From Streptomyces sp. NBC_01304 (GTDB lineage: Bacteria; Actinomycetota; Actinomycetes; Streptomycetales; Streptomycetaceae), in assembly GCF_035975855.1 (NCBI RefSeq), contig NZ_CP109055.1, positions 6,386,001-6,450,000 of the forward strand: a stretch of 64,000 nt of DNA. Reading direction: 5' to 3'. Below are positions 54,101-63,202 of the stretch, one piece after another; position 1 is the first letter of the stretch; each line of letters begins with the position of its first letter. The position numbers and the translations under genes are program-made. Below the pieces are notes generated by a model, which did no database searches, was not told the DNA's origin, and worked only from the letters and a program-made list of their open reading frames with translations.

Positions 54101-55903
54101 ATGGCCGTCAATCTGGTCAATGTCGAGGCAGTCACCAAGGTGTACGGCACCCGTGCGCTGCTCGACGGTGTCTCCCTCGGCGTCTCCGAGGGGGACCGGA
54201 TCGGCGTCGTCGGGCGCAACGGCGACGGCAAGACCACCCTGATCCGGATGCTCGCCAAGCTGGAGGAGGCCGACACCGGCCGCGTCACGCACAACGGCGG
54301 GCTGCAGCTGGGCGTGCTCACCCAGCACGACTCGCTCGACCCCGAGGCGACGATCCGGCACGAGGTCATCGGCGACATGGCCGACCACGAGTGGGCGGGC
54401 AACGCCAAGATCAGGGACGTACTGACCGGGCTGTTCGGCGGTCTTGATCTGCCTGGGTTCGGGCAGGGGCTCGACACGGTGATCGGGCCGCTGTCCGGCG
54501 GTGAGCGGCGCCGGATCGCGCTCGCCAAGCTGCTCATCGAGGACCAGGACCTGATCGTTCTCGACGAGCCGACCAACCACCTCGACGTCGAGGGCATCTC
54601 GTGGCTGGCCCAGCATCTGCGGGAGCGCCGCTCCGCGCTCGTCTGCGTCACGCACGACCGGTGGTTCCTGGACCAGGTCTGTACGCGGATGTGGGACGTG
54701 CAGCGCGGTGCCGTGCACGAGTACGAGGGCGGCTACAGCGACTACGTCTTCGCGCGGGCCGAGCGTGAGCGGATCGCCGCCACCGAGGAGACCAAGCGGC
54801 AGAACCTCATGCGCAAGGAGCTGGCGTGGCTGCGGCGCGGGGCGCCGGCGCGTACCTCCAAGCCGCGCTATCGCATCGAGGCGGCCAATGAGCTGATCGC
54901 CGATGTGCCGCCGCCGCGCGACACCAGCGAGCTGATGAAGTTCGCCAACGCGCGGCTCGGCAAGACCGTCTTCGAGCTCGAGGACGTCACCATCCAGGCC
55001 GGTCCGAAGGTGCTGCTCAAGCATCTGACCTGGCAGCTCGGGCCCGGCGACCGCATCGGTCTGGTCGGGGTGAACGGGGCCGGCAAGACCTCGTTGCTCC
55101 GGGCGCTCGCCGATGCGCAGCGCACGCAGGGCGAGACGCAGCCCGTGGCCGGGAAGGTCGTCGTCGGCAAGACCGTCAAGCTGGCGTACCTCTCGCAGGA
55201 GGTCGGTGAACTCGACCCGAACCTGCGGGTGTTGCAGGCCGTGCAGCAGATCCGGGACCGGGTCGACCTCGGCAAGGGCCGGGAGATGACCGCTGGGCAG
55301 CTGTGTGAGCAGTTCGGGTTCAGCAAGGAGAAGCAGTGGACTCCCGTCGGGGACCTGTCCGGTGGTGAGCGGCGGCGGCTGCAGATCCTGCGCCTCCTCA
55401 TGGACGAGCCCAACGTGCTGTTCCTGGACGAGCCGACGAACGACCTCGACATCGAGACCCTGACGCAGCTGGAGGACCTGCTCGACGGCTGGCCCGGGTC
55501 GATGATCGTGATCTCGCACGACCGGTTCTTCGTCGAGCGGACGACGGACCGGGTGTTCGCGCTGCTCGGCGACGCGACGCTGCGGATGCTGCCGCGCGGC
55601 ATCGACGAGTACCTGGAGCGCCGACAGAAGGTCATCGAGGCCTTCACCCCGGCGCCCGTGTCCGCCCCGGTCAAGGCCAAGGAGACCTCGGCCGCAGACC
55701 AGCGCGCCGCGAAGAAGGAACTCCAGAAGATCGAGCGCCAGCTGAGCAAGATGTCCGACCAGGAGACCAAGCTGCACGCCCAGATCGCCGAGAACGCGAC
55801 GGACTTCGGCAAGGTCGCGGAGCTCGACGCCAAGCTGCGCGAACTGGTCGGTGAGCGCGACGAGTTGGAGATGCGCTGGCTGGAGCTTGCCGAGGACGCC
55901 TGA
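54101..55903 (+). CDS. ABC-F family ATPase (Uup/EttA type)
   Basis: 600 aa soluble protein with two ABC domains and no membrane helix. Domain 1: GRNGDGKTTL, LSGGERRRIALAKLL, LIVLDEPTNHLD; domain 2: GVNGAGKTSL, LSGGERRRLQIL, FLDEPTNDLD. A charged interdomain linker and a C-terminal coiled coil (about residues 525-600) are of the Uup type. Probably a ribosome-associated translation factor rather than an exporter; some relatives give antibiotic resistance. ATG with AGGAG upstream. Confidence 0.93.
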   Translation: MAVNLVNVEAVTKVYGTRALLDGVSLGVSEGDRIGVVGRNGDGKTTLIRMLAKLEEADTGRVTHNGGLQLGVLTQHDSLDPEATIRHEVIGDMADHEWAGNAKIRDVLTGLFGGLDLPGFGQGLDTVIGPLSGGERRRIALAKLLIEDQDLIVLDEPTNHLDVEGISWLAQHLRERRSALVCVTHDRWFLDQVCTRMWDVQRGAVHEYEGGYSDYVFARAERERIAATEETKRQNLMRKELAWLRRGAPARTSKPRYRIEAANELIADVPPPRDTSELMKFANARLGKTVFELEDVTIQAGPKVLLKHLTWQLGPGDRIGLVGVNGAGKTSLLRALADAQRTQGETQPVAGKVVVGKTVKLAYLSQEVGELDPNLRVLQAVQQIRDRVDLGKGREMTAGQLCEQFGFSKEKQWTPVGDLSGGERRRLQILRLLMDEPNVLFLDEPTNDLDIETLTQLEDLLDGWPGSMIVISHDRFFVERTTDRVFALLGDATLRMLPRGIDEYLERRQKVIEAFTPAPVSAPVKAKETSAADQRAAKKELQKIERQLSKMSDQETKLHAQIAENATDFGKVAELDAKLRELVGERDELEMRWLELAEDA

Positions 55904-55949
55904 TTCCGCGCTCCGGAGCCCGTCTTGGGCGACGTAACGACGGCATTAC

Positions 55950-55987
55950 GGGCCGGTCCTCCCTTGGGAACAGCGGGCGACCGGCCC
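55950..55987. terminator. possible terminator after the ABC-F gene
   Basis: GGGCCGGTC (55950-55958) and GACCGGCCC (55979-55987), perfect 9-bp stem with a 20-nt loop, 46 nt past the ABC-F stop. Confidence 0.45.
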
Positions 55988-56145
55988 CGCGTCGTACGGG
56001 CTGTGAGTGATAGAAAGAACTCCCGCTCGACAGACGCAGAGTTACGGGAACAATGCCCGATTCGCTCCTTTCCGGGGGGATTTGAACCAACGGAATTGCG
56101 GGGGAGGCCGGTTGGGCAGCGACCCGTGTGAAGAGGTACACCGCG

Positions 56146-57990
56146 ATGACCCAGCCGCCTAGTCAGCCACCAGGGTCCCCGGGTGGTTTCGGGGCACCGC
56201 AGGACCCCTGGCAGGGGGTGTCCAAGGGACCTGCCCAGCCGCCGGCCGGCCCGCCGCCCGCCGCACCCGTCGGTCCGCCGCCTGCCGCGCCCGCCGGTCC
56301 GCCGCCCGCGCAGCCCGGCCCCGGGTACGGGTATCCGCAGGGTCAGCCGCCGCAGCAGCCTCAGCCGCCTCAGGCGCCGCAGCAGCCCCAGCCGGTCGCC
56401 GACAATCCGTACGCGCAGCAGGCCCAGCCCGGCGCGTACAACCAGCAGCCGCAGTACGGCTATCCGCAGCAGCCCCAGTTCCCCGGCGCGCCCGTGCCCG
56501 GAGCCCCCGGCGCCCCGGGTGTGCCCGCCGGGCCCGTCGGCGGCGGCCCCGGTGGCTTCTTCAAGGGCAAGCCCGCCGTGATCGTCGGCGCGGCCCTCGC
56601 CGCCCTCCTGGTGATCGGCGGCGGGGTCTATTTCGCCGTCAGCGGGGACGACGAGAAGCCCAAGGAGCCGGTGGCACACGGCAGCGGCGACCCCGAGCCC
56701 AAGGGCGGCGAGGGCAGGCCCACCGGAGAGGGGACGGCCGAGGGCCGCAACAGCGACGCCCCCGACCTCAACGCGGGCCGCCAGGCCGGCGAGGCCAAGG
56801 CGTGGATGGCCCTCAGCGACCAGGACCTGCCCGGCAGGGGCGCCGAGCTGATGGACATCTGGGTCGTCGACGACACCGTCGTCCAGGCCGGGTACAAGGC
56901 GGTCACCGCCTGGGGCGCGGAGGACGGCAAGAAGAAGTGGAGCGTCCCGCTCGACGCCCCCGTCTGCGACACGCCCCCGACGCCCGGCGCGGACGGCAAG
57001 GTCGTCGTCGCGTACGAGAGCGGCAACGACACGAAGAAGCGCTGCAACCAGCTGCAGATGATCGACCTGAAGACGGGCGAGGCCGGCTGGAAGAAGAAGA
57101 TCGACGAGGGTGACAGCTTCGACAGCACCATCACCCTGGACCTGTCGATCTCCGAGAACACCCTCCTGGTGGCCCGTTCGCTGTCCGGCGCGGGCTACTC
57201 GCTCGACAGCGGCGAAGAGCTCTTCAGCCTGAAGAAGGACAAGGGCTGCTTCCCGGGCGCCTTCGCCTCCACCGCGGCCAAGGCCGTGGTCGTCGACTCC
57301 TGCGCGGCCAGTGACGACAAGAACGAGCAGCTCAAGGAGATCGACCCGACCTCGGGCGCCGTCAAGTGGCGCTTCAAGACGCCCAAGGGCTACCAGGTCC
57401 AGAAGGTCTACTCGGTCGACCCGCTGGTCGTCTCCCTGGTCAACCGGGACAAGAAGGCCTGGACGATCCAGGCGTTCAAGTCCGACGGGCAGCCCCGTTC
57501 GCAGATCGACGGCGGCAAGGACACCTTCCTGCAGCGCTGCGGCATGACCATCACCGAGCGCGAACTGCAGAGCTGCATGGGCATGGTGGCGTCCGGCGAC
57601 ACCTTCTACATGGCGACCGAGGAGAAGAAGAGCGGTGACTACGACCGCAGCAACGAGGTAGTCGCCTTCGACCTCGACACCGGCAAGGCCAAGTGGCGCG
57701 GCAAGGCCGACGGCGCCCGCTCACTGCTCCCGCTGTACGCGGACGGGTCGGGCCTCGTCGCCTACGTCCAGCCGACCTTCGACACCCCGGGGCAGACCGT
57801 GCGGTTCGGCAAGTCGGGCGGCAAGCCGACGGTGCTGCTCCAGCACCCCAAGTCGGCGCAGAGCCAGGAGAACAACCTGGCGATGCTCGGCCAGACCCGC
57901 TACCTCGACGGCCGGTTCTACGGTTCGCCCTCACGGCTCTCGGGCCAGGACGACTCGGACACGGGGCAGCTGCTCTCCTTCGGCAAGTGA
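56146..57990 (+). CDS. membrane-anchored PQQ-propeller protein A
   Basis: 614 aa. Cytosolic N-terminus (about 1-143) very rich in Pro, Gln and Gly (PPPAQPGPGYGYPQG type), one helix (about 144-166), a charged linker, then an extracytoplasmic region with PQQ/WD-like blades (for example VTAWGAEDGKKKW, MIDLKTGEAGW, IDPTSGAVKWRF, FDLDTGKAKWRG). No enzymatic motif. ATG 56146 chosen with AAGAGG upstream; GTG 56128 is the alternative. Paralog of the next gene. Possibly a protein-protein scaffold or sensor. Confidence 0.82.
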   Translation: MTQPPSQPPGSPGGFGAPQDPWQGVSKGPAQPPAGPPPAAPVGPPPAAPAGPPPAQPGPGYGYPQGQPPQQPQPPQAPQQPQPVADNPYAQQAQPGAYNQQPQYGYPQQPQFPGAPVPGAPGAPGVPAGPVGGGPGGFFKGKPAVIVGAALAALLVIGGGVYFAVSGDDEKPKEPVAHGSGDPEPKGGEGRPTGEGTAEGRNSDAPDLNAGRQAGEAKAWMALSDQDLPGRGAELMDIWVVDDTVVQAGYKAVTAWGAEDGKKKWSVPLDAPVCDTPPTPGADGKVVVAYESGNDTKKRCNQLQMIDLKTGEAGWKKKIDEGDSFDSTITLDLSISENTLLVARSLSGAGYSLDSGEELFSLKKDKGCFPGAFASTAAKAVVVDSCAASDDKNEQLKEIDPTSGAVKWRFKTPKGYQVQKVYSVDPLVVSLVNRDKKAWTIQAFKSDGQPRSQIDGGKDTFLQRCGMTITERELQSCMGMVASGDTFYMATEEKKSGDYDRSNEVVAFDLDTGKAKWRGKADGARSLLPLYADGSGLVAYVQPTFDTPGQTVRFGKSGGKPTVLLQHPKSAQSQENNLAMLGQTRYLDGRFYGSPSRLSGQDDSDTGQLLSFGK

Positions 57991-57995
57991 GGTCG

Positions 57996-58074
57996 CCGCA
58001 CTGCCCGTTACCGCACTGCCCGTCACCGCACTGCCCGTCACCGCACCGCCCGTTACCGCACTGCCCGTTACCGC
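57996..58074. repeat. 15-bp tandem repeat between PQQ paralogs
   Basis: CCGCACTGCCCGTTA with C/T variants: 57996-58010, 58011-58025, 58026-58040, 58041-58055, 58056-58070, then a partial copy. It starts 5 nt after the stop of paralog A and is followed by 75 bp to paralog B. Confidence 0.9.
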
Positions 58075-58149
58075 TCCGGGACTCGAGTCCCGCCCTCAAA
58101 TCCCGTACGTCCAGACGCACTTCCCACGCATTTCAGAGGTAGAAATCCG

Positions 58150-59970
58150 ATGACGCAACCGCCGCAGCCGCCCCAGCCGCCCAACGAGCCCCCGCAGGGC
58201 GGCTTCGGCAAGCCGCAGGATCCGCCTCCGGGTGGCTTCGGCGCCCCCGACCCGGGCTACGGCTACCCGCAGACGCCGCCGCCCGCGCCCGCCCCGCAGC
58301 AGCCGGGCTACGGCTACCCGGGCGCCCCGGGCCAGCCGCCGACCCCGCCGCCCGGCGCACCCGCCCAGCCGCCGACCCCGCCGCCCGCCCAGCCGGGCTA
58401 CGGCTTCCCGAGCCAGCAGCCGCAGCAGCCCCAGCAACCGCAGTACGGCACGTACCAGCAGCCCGGCTTCCCCGGTCAGCCCCAGCCGTACAACACCGCC
58501 CCGCAGCAGCAGGTCCCCGGTGGCGGCGCTCCGGGCGGCGGCAAGAAGCTCAGCACCCAGATGACCATCATCATCGCGGCGGTCGTCGCGGTGGCCCTGA
58601 TCATCGGCGCCGGCGTCTGGTTCGCGACGTCGGGCGGCGACGACGACTCGAAGCACGAGGCCAAGAAGTCCGGCGGCACGAACGGCGGCGAGGAGGGCAA
58701 GGGCGGCCTCGGCGGTGGCGGCAAGGAGAAGGTGCCGTCCAACACCACGTCGCGGGTGCTCTTCCAGCTGCCGACGCCGGAGATCGGCAAGGACCAGGTC
58801 AACGTCGCCGGCTCCTGGCTGACCGACAAGGTCTACGCCAAGAGCGGCAACAGCATGATCGGCGGCTACGACCTCACCGGCGGCAAGGAGCAGTGGAAGC
58901 TGCCCCTGGGCGGGCCGACGTGCGCGGGCTCGAAGGAGGTCACCCCGGACGGTCTGGCCGCGGTGATCTTCGAGCCGCGCAAGCCCGACAAGAAGAAGCC
59001 GTACGGCTACGGCTGCAGCGAGGTGGCGGTGTTCAACGTGAACACCGGGGAAAAGCTCTGGCAGAAGAACGTCGATGACGGCGACCAGAAGGCGACCTTC
59101 TCGGAGGCCGTCATCACCGCCAACACCGTCGCGGTCGGCGGCGGCACCGACGGCGGCGCCGCGTTCGACGTGAAGTCCGGCAAGCAGCTGTGGGCGCCCA
59201 AGGCCACCGACACCTGCCGCGACCTCGGCTACACCGGCGGCGACCAGCTCGTGGCCATCCGCAACTGCGGCGAGTACGACAACCCCAAGCTGCAGGCCCA
59301 GCTCCTGGAGCCGACCTCGGGCAAGCCGAAGTGGACGTACAACCTCCCGTCCGGCATCGAGTACGCGAGCGTCCTGTCCAGCAAGCCGGTGGTGGTGGGC
59401 GTCGACTCGACCGACGCGAGCGCGGGCCCGACCGACTACTTCTCGCTCGACAACAACGACGGCCACATGATCAGCAAGATCGCCGTCAACCCGAAGAAGT
59501 ACCGGCGCACCTGCAGTTCGACCGAGGTGTCCCTGTGCGAGCAGTTCGCCATCGGCAACGGGCGGCTCTACCTCTCCACCTTCGAGCACCAGGGCACCGG
59601 GGAGTACGGCAGCACGAACGAGATCGTCTCCTTCGACCTGAAGACCGGCAAGCAGACCGGCGACAAGGCCGACGCGGGCGAGCGGTACACGATGTTCCCG
59701 CTGCGCATGGACGGCAAGAACATCCTGGCCTACAAGATCCCGCCGTACGACAAGGGCGGAAAGATCGTCTCCATCGACGCGGGCACCATGAAGGAGACCC
59801 TGCTCCTGGAGAACCCGGGCACCGAGTCGATCCGGGACGCGGAGACCAGCTTCGTTCCGGAATCGGACGAACTGCTCTACGGGAACGGCCGGATGTTCCT
59901 CGCGCAGGACATCGTGAGCGCGAGCTCGACCACCCAGAAGAACCTGGCGATGGGCTTCGGCACCGAGTGA
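58150..59970 (+). CDS. membrane-anchored PQQ-propeller protein B
   Basis: 606 aa, same plan as A: Pro/Gln/Gly-rich N-terminus (about 1-137), helix (about 138-160, TIIIAAVVAVALIIGAGVW), linker with poly-Gly, then PQQ-like blades (YDLTGGKEQWKL, FNVNTGEKLWQK, FDLKTGKQTG). Cys residues in the propeller (TCAGSKE, YGCSE, DTCRD) may form disulfides. ATG 58150; a GAGGTAG-like ribosome site is upstream. Tandem paralog of A, diverged but clearly homologous. Confidence 0.82.
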   Translation: MTQPPQPPQPPNEPPQGGFGKPQDPPPGGFGAPDPGYGYPQTPPPAPAPQQPGYGYPGAPGQPPTPPPGAPAQPPTPPPAQPGYGFPSQQPQQPQQPQYGTYQQPGFPGQPQPYNTAPQQQVPGGGAPGGGKKLSTQMTIIIAAVVAVALIIGAGVWFATSGGDDDSKHEAKKSGGTNGGEEGKGGLGGGGKEKVPSNTTSRVLFQLPTPEIGKDQVNVAGSWLTDKVYAKSGNSMIGGYDLTGGKEQWKLPLGGPTCAGSKEVTPDGLAAVIFEPRKPDKKKPYGYGCSEVAVFNVNTGEKLWQKNVDDGDQKATFSEAVITANTVAVGGGTDGGAAFDVKSGKQLWAPKATDTCRDLGYTGGDQLVAIRNCGEYDNPKLQAQLLEPTSGKPKWTYNLPSGIEYASVLSSKPVVVGVDSTDASAGPTDYFSLDNNDGHMISKIAVNPKKYRRTCSSTEVSLCEQFAIGNGRLYLSTFEHQGTGEYGSTNEIVSFDLKTGKQTGDKADAGERYTMFPLRMDGKNILAYKIPPYDKGGKIVSIDAGTMKETLLLENPGTESIRDAETSFVPESDELLYGNGRMFLAQDIVSASSTTQKNLAMGFGTE

Positions 59971-59979
59971 TTTCGCCGT

Positions 59980-60024
59980 GACGCAGAACGGCCCCGCCCC
60001 TCCCGGGCGGGGCCGTTCTGCGTC
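59980..60024 (+). terminator. strong terminator after PQQ protein B
   Basis: GACGCAGAACGGCCCCGCCC (59980-59999) and its perfect complement 60005-60024, 20-bp stem with a CTCCC loop, 10 nt after the stop. Confidence 0.92.
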
Positions 60025-60221
60025 CTGCCGGGCTGTTCTGCCTCGTGCGGAGCGGCATGCTGACGCCTATCAGTCCTGTATGGCCGGGATTTCGGCATTC
60101 CGAGGGGCTTCTGACCGGTAAGGGGCGCGTAACGTCGAACAAGCGTGTAGCTTCCGGGGGATACAGGAGGGCCGGGGGGCTCCCGCTCAATGGGGTTCGT
60201 GGGGACTTGGGGGGTTGCTCT

Positions 60222-60929
60222 ATGGGTGTGCGGCTGATGGTGGTGGATGACCACAGACTGCTCGCCGAGGCACTCGCCTCGGCGCTGAAACTGCGTGGGC
60301 ACCGGGTACTTGCCGCTGCCGCGCCTGCCGCGGGTGCGGCCGAGCTGGTGGTGCAGCGCTCGCCCGAGGTGTGCCTGATGGGGACGGCGACGCCCGCCGA
60401 GCCGGGGATCTTCGACCCGGTGGTGCGGATCAAGCGGGAGCGTCCGCAGGTGGCGGTCGTGGTGCTCGGTCCGGTGCCGTCGCCGCGCGGGATCGCCGCG
60501 GCGTTCGCGGCCGGCGCCTCCGGTTACGTACGGCACGACGAGCGCATCGAGGGTGTGGAGCGCGCCATCATGAAGGCCCGGGCGGGCGAGGCCGCGGTGG
60601 CGCCTCAGCTCCTTCAGGGCGCCTTCGCGGAGCTGCTCAACCCGGCGGCGCAGCCCGACGACGAGGGCCAGCGGCTCCTGCAGATGCTCACCCCGCGCGA
60701 GGTCGAGGTCCTGGTCCGGGTCGCCGACGGCGAGGACACCCGGCTGATCGCGGCCGGCATGGGGATAGCTCCGTCGACGGCGCGTACGCATGTCCAGCGC
60801 GTCCTGATGAAGCTGGGCGTCGGCTCCCGCCTCGAGGCGGCGGCCCTCGCCGCGCGCACCGGGCTGCTCGACCGCGCGGGCCCCGTCGCGGGCATGCAGA
60901 CGGGGCCGGAGTCACCGTCTCAGCAGTGA
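60222..60929 (+). CDS. LuxR-type response-regulator-like protein with degenerate receiver
   Basis: 235 aa. N-terminal receiver (VVDDHRLLAEAL keeps the acidic pair Asp9-Asp10) but the phospho-acceptor position is Gly54 (CLMGTATP), the Thr site is Gly and the Lys site is Arg (GYVRHD). C-terminal LuxR HTH: LTPREVEVLVRVADGEDTRLIAAGMGIAPSTARTHVQRVLMKLG. So it is probably phosphorylation-independent, like BldM/WhiI- or JadR1-type regulators. ATG 60222 has only a weak ribosome site. No kinase nearby; convergent with the small membrane protein. Confidence 0.85.
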   Translation: MGVRLMVVDDHRLLAEALASALKLRGHRVLAAAAPAAGAAELVVQRSPEVCLMGTATPAEPGIFDPVVRIKRERPQVAVVVLGPVPSPRGIAAAFAAGASGYVRHDERIEGVERAIMKARAGEAAVAPQLLQGAFAELLNPAAQPDDEGQRLLQMLTPREVEVLVRVADGEDTRLIAAGMGIAPSTARTHVQRVLMKLGVGSRLEAAALAARTGLLDRAGPVAGMQTGPESPSQQ

Positions 60930-60941
60930 ACTCCGGCCCCG
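60901..60941. terminator. bidirectional terminator at the regulator's 3' end
   Basis: CGGGGCCGGAGT (60901-60912) and ACTCCGGCCCCG (60930-60941), perfect 12-bp stem with a 17-nt loop, overlapping the regulator stop and preceding the convergent gene's stop. Confidence 0.75.
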
Positions 60942-60951
60942 GACAAGGCAC

Positions 60952-61236
60952 TTACTCGACGCCGGATTCGGGGTCCGCCGTCACCTGGGTGGGCCGCAGC
61001 TTCAGCCACACCAGGAAGAACAGGCCGAGCGCCAGCATGGCGAGGCCCGTCCAGAGGTTGATGTTGATGTCCTCGGCCTTCTTCAGGTCGGCGTCGGACG
61101 CGGTGATCCCGGCGATCGTGACGATCACGCCGTAGACCACGAAGAGCCCGCCGATGATGCGCCGGATGTCGAAGAGCCGGGCCGCGGTCGCGGACTTGCT
61201 CTCCAACTCGGAGACTTCGCGCTGCAGTTCAGACAT
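60952..61236 (-). CDS. small two-helix membrane protein paired with symporter
   Basis: 94 aa: short coiled-coil start (MSELQREVSELESKSATAARL), helix 1 (IIGGLFVVYGVIVTIAGI), short loop (SDADLKKAEDININ) and helix 2 (LWTGLAMLALGLFFLVWLKL). It begins 24 nt downstream of the symporter stop, so it is co-transcribed. Analogous to the small DUF485 partners of acetate symporters but without sequence similarity that I can see. Probably an accessory subunit. Confidence 0.75.
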   Translation of the reverse strand: MSELQREVSELESKSATAARLFDIRRIIGGLFVVYGVIVTIAGITASDADLKKAEDININLWTGLAMLALGLFFLVWLKLRPTQVTADPESGVE

Positions 61237-61260
61237 GGTTTTCCTGAGCCTCCCTTTCGG

Positions 61261-62931
61261 TCAGAAGGAGTACGGGATGTAGCAGGCGGCGGCGAGCACG
61301 ATCGCGCCCCAGCCGAGCAGGGCGGGCCTGCGGTACCAGGCGTCGTCGCCGTCCTCGGGCGGCTCCTCCATCCCCGGCGAGCGCGTTCCGTACACCAGAC
61401 CGGCCAGCTCGGCCTCCGGCTTGGGGGCGGTGAAGAGGGTGACCACGACCATGACCACGGCGCCGGCGACGAAGCCGACGATCGCGGAGACGAAGTTGGC
61501 GCCCTGGTCGGTCGGGATGTCGATGACGCCCTGCTTGTAGATCCAGAAGTAGTTGACCATCGCGGCCGTGGTGCCCGCGAGCAGGCCCCACACACCGGAC
61601 TTCATGGAGGCCCGCTTCCAGAACATGCCGATGATGAAGACGACGAACATCGGCACGTTGAAGAAGGAGAACAGGGTCTGCAGGTACCCCATGATGTTCG
61701 AGAACGACGAGGCGATGAAGGCCGTCCCGATGGAGGCCAGGACGCCGATCGCGGTGATCAGCCGGCCGAAGCGCAGGTAGTACGCGTCGGGCTTGCCGGT
61801 CTTCGCGTACTTGGCCCAGATGTCGTACGTGAACACGGTGTTGAAGGACGAGATGTTCGCCGCCATGCCCGCCATGAAGGCCGCGAGCAGACCGGTCACC
61901 GCGATGCCGAGGACACCGTTGGGCAGCAGTTCCTGCATCAGGTAGGGGATCGCGTCGTTGTACGTCAGGTCCGAGCCGGCGGTACCGATCTTCGGGACCA
62001 GGACGGCGGCGACCAGACCGGGGATCATCACCAGGAAGACGATGAACATCTTCGGGAAGGCCGCGATCAGCGGGGTGCGCTTGGCCGCGGACAGGTTCTT
62101 CGCGGACAGGGCGCGCTGCACCTCGGCGAAGTTGGTCGTCCAGTAGCCGAAGGAGAGCACGAAGCCCAGGCCGAGGATGATCGTCAGCCAGTTGGCGCCG
62201 AGCGGGTTGGCGTCACCGATGCCGGTGCCGCCCCAGGCGGTGAGGAAGTTGTCCCCGTGCGACTTCTCGATCGAGCCGGTGAGACCGTCCCAGCCGCCGA
62301 CCTTCTTCAGGCCGATGATGCAGATCGGGATGAGCGCGGCGAGGATCACGAAGAACTGGAGCACTTCGTTGTAGATCGCCGAGGAGAGACCGCCGATGGT
62401 GATGTACGCGAGCACGAAGAGCCCGGCCACCACGATCGCCACCCACTGCGGCCAGCCGAGCAGCGCCTCCACGACGATCGACAGGGCGTACAGGTTGACG
62501 CCCGCGATCAGGATCGCGGCGAAGGCGAACAGGACCGAGCTGAGCAGATGTGCGGACTTGTCGAACCGCTGGAGCAGGAACTCGGGGACGCTTCGGACCT
62601 TCGAGCCGTAGTAGAAGGGCATCATCACGAGGCCCAGGAAGACCATCGCCGGGATGGCGCCGATCCAGTACCAGTGCACGACGGCCACGCCGTACTGGGC
62701 GCCGGTGGCCGCCATGCCGAGGATCTCGGTGGCCCCGAGGTTCGCCGCGACAAAGGCGAGACCCGTGACCCAGGCGGGCAGGGAGCGTCCGGAGAGGAAG
62801 AAGTCGAGGCTGGTCTTGACGCTCCGCCGGGCCGCGAAGCCGATGCCGAGCACCACGGCGAAGTAGATCGCCAGGATTGCGTAATCCAGCCCGTTGGTGG
62901 GGAGCCGAAGCCCTTCGGCCAGGTATTGCAT
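61261..62931 (-). CDS. sodium:solute symporter (SGLT-type)
   Basis: 556 aa, about 14 helices. Sodium/glucose-type motifs: FLSGRSLPAWVTGLAFVAANLGATEILGMA (helix 2), GLLAAFMAGMAANISSFNTVFTYDIW, and the SSF signature region AYITIGGLSSAIYNEVLQFF. The upstream gene on the opposite strand is galT, so galactose is the likely substrate. ATG 62931. Co-transcribed with the small membrane protein. Confidence 0.9.
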   Translation of the reverse strand: MQYLAEGLRLPTNGLDYAILAIYFAVVLGIGFAARRSVKTSLDFFLSGRSLPAWVTGLAFVAANLGATEILGMAATGAQYGVAVVHWYWIGAIPAMVFLGLVMMPFYYGSKVRSVPEFLLQRFDKSAHLLSSVLFAFAAILIAGVNLYALSIVVEALLGWPQWVAIVVAGLFVLAYITIGGLSSAIYNEVLQFFVILAALIPICIIGLKKVGGWDGLTGSIEKSHGDNFLTAWGGTGIGDANPLGANWLTIILGLGFVLSFGYWTTNFAEVQRALSAKNLSAAKRTPLIAAFPKMFIVFLVMIPGLVAAVLVPKIGTAGSDLTYNDAIPYLMQELLPNGVLGIAVTGLLAAFMAGMAANISSFNTVFTYDIWAKYAKTGKPDAYYLRFGRLITAIGVLASIGTAFIASSFSNIMGYLQTLFSFFNVPMFVVFIIGMFWKRASMKSGVWGLLAGTTAAMVNYFWIYKQGVIDIPTDQGANFVSAIVGFVAGAVVMVVVTLFTAPKPEAELAGLVYGTRSPGMEEPPEDGDDAWYRRPALLGWGAIVLAAACYIPYSF

Positions 62932-62984
62932 GGGGGAACTCGCTTCGTTGCGCGAACGTATCTGACCGGAACCTACGCCTCCAC

Positions 62985-63008
62985 GTTCAGAAACTGAACA
63001 GTTCTGTT
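62985..63008. promoter_or_regulatory. overlapping inverted repeats in the galT/symporter intergenic region
   Basis: GTTCAGAAACTGAAC (62985-62999, perfect 6-bp arms) overlaps AACAGTTCTGTT (62997-63008, perfect 5-bp arms). AGTTCTGTT recurs at 63168 with GAGTTCTGTTTGG. This 271-bp region is AT-richer than its flanks and holds the divergent promoters. Confidence 0.6.
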
Positions 63009-63202
63009 GGGGTTCTTTGTTGGATCGTGATCGGGCGAGGTGGAATGTCCCGGAGTGCCGGGGGTCGGTCCGTTGGTGATCTTGTGGCGATACCGGTAGC
63101 GATCCGACAGGGATCCGGCGGTGATCGGTACATTGACGCAGCTGTTGCCTTGTGGTTTGTTGTGTTGAGTTCTGTTTGGTGGACGTGATGGGGAGTCCCT
63201 AC

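Noticed and set aside
57996..58074. CRISPR-like array
   Set aside because: Units are directly adjacent without spacers; this is a simple tandem repeat, as are 21612-21690 and 28429-28525.
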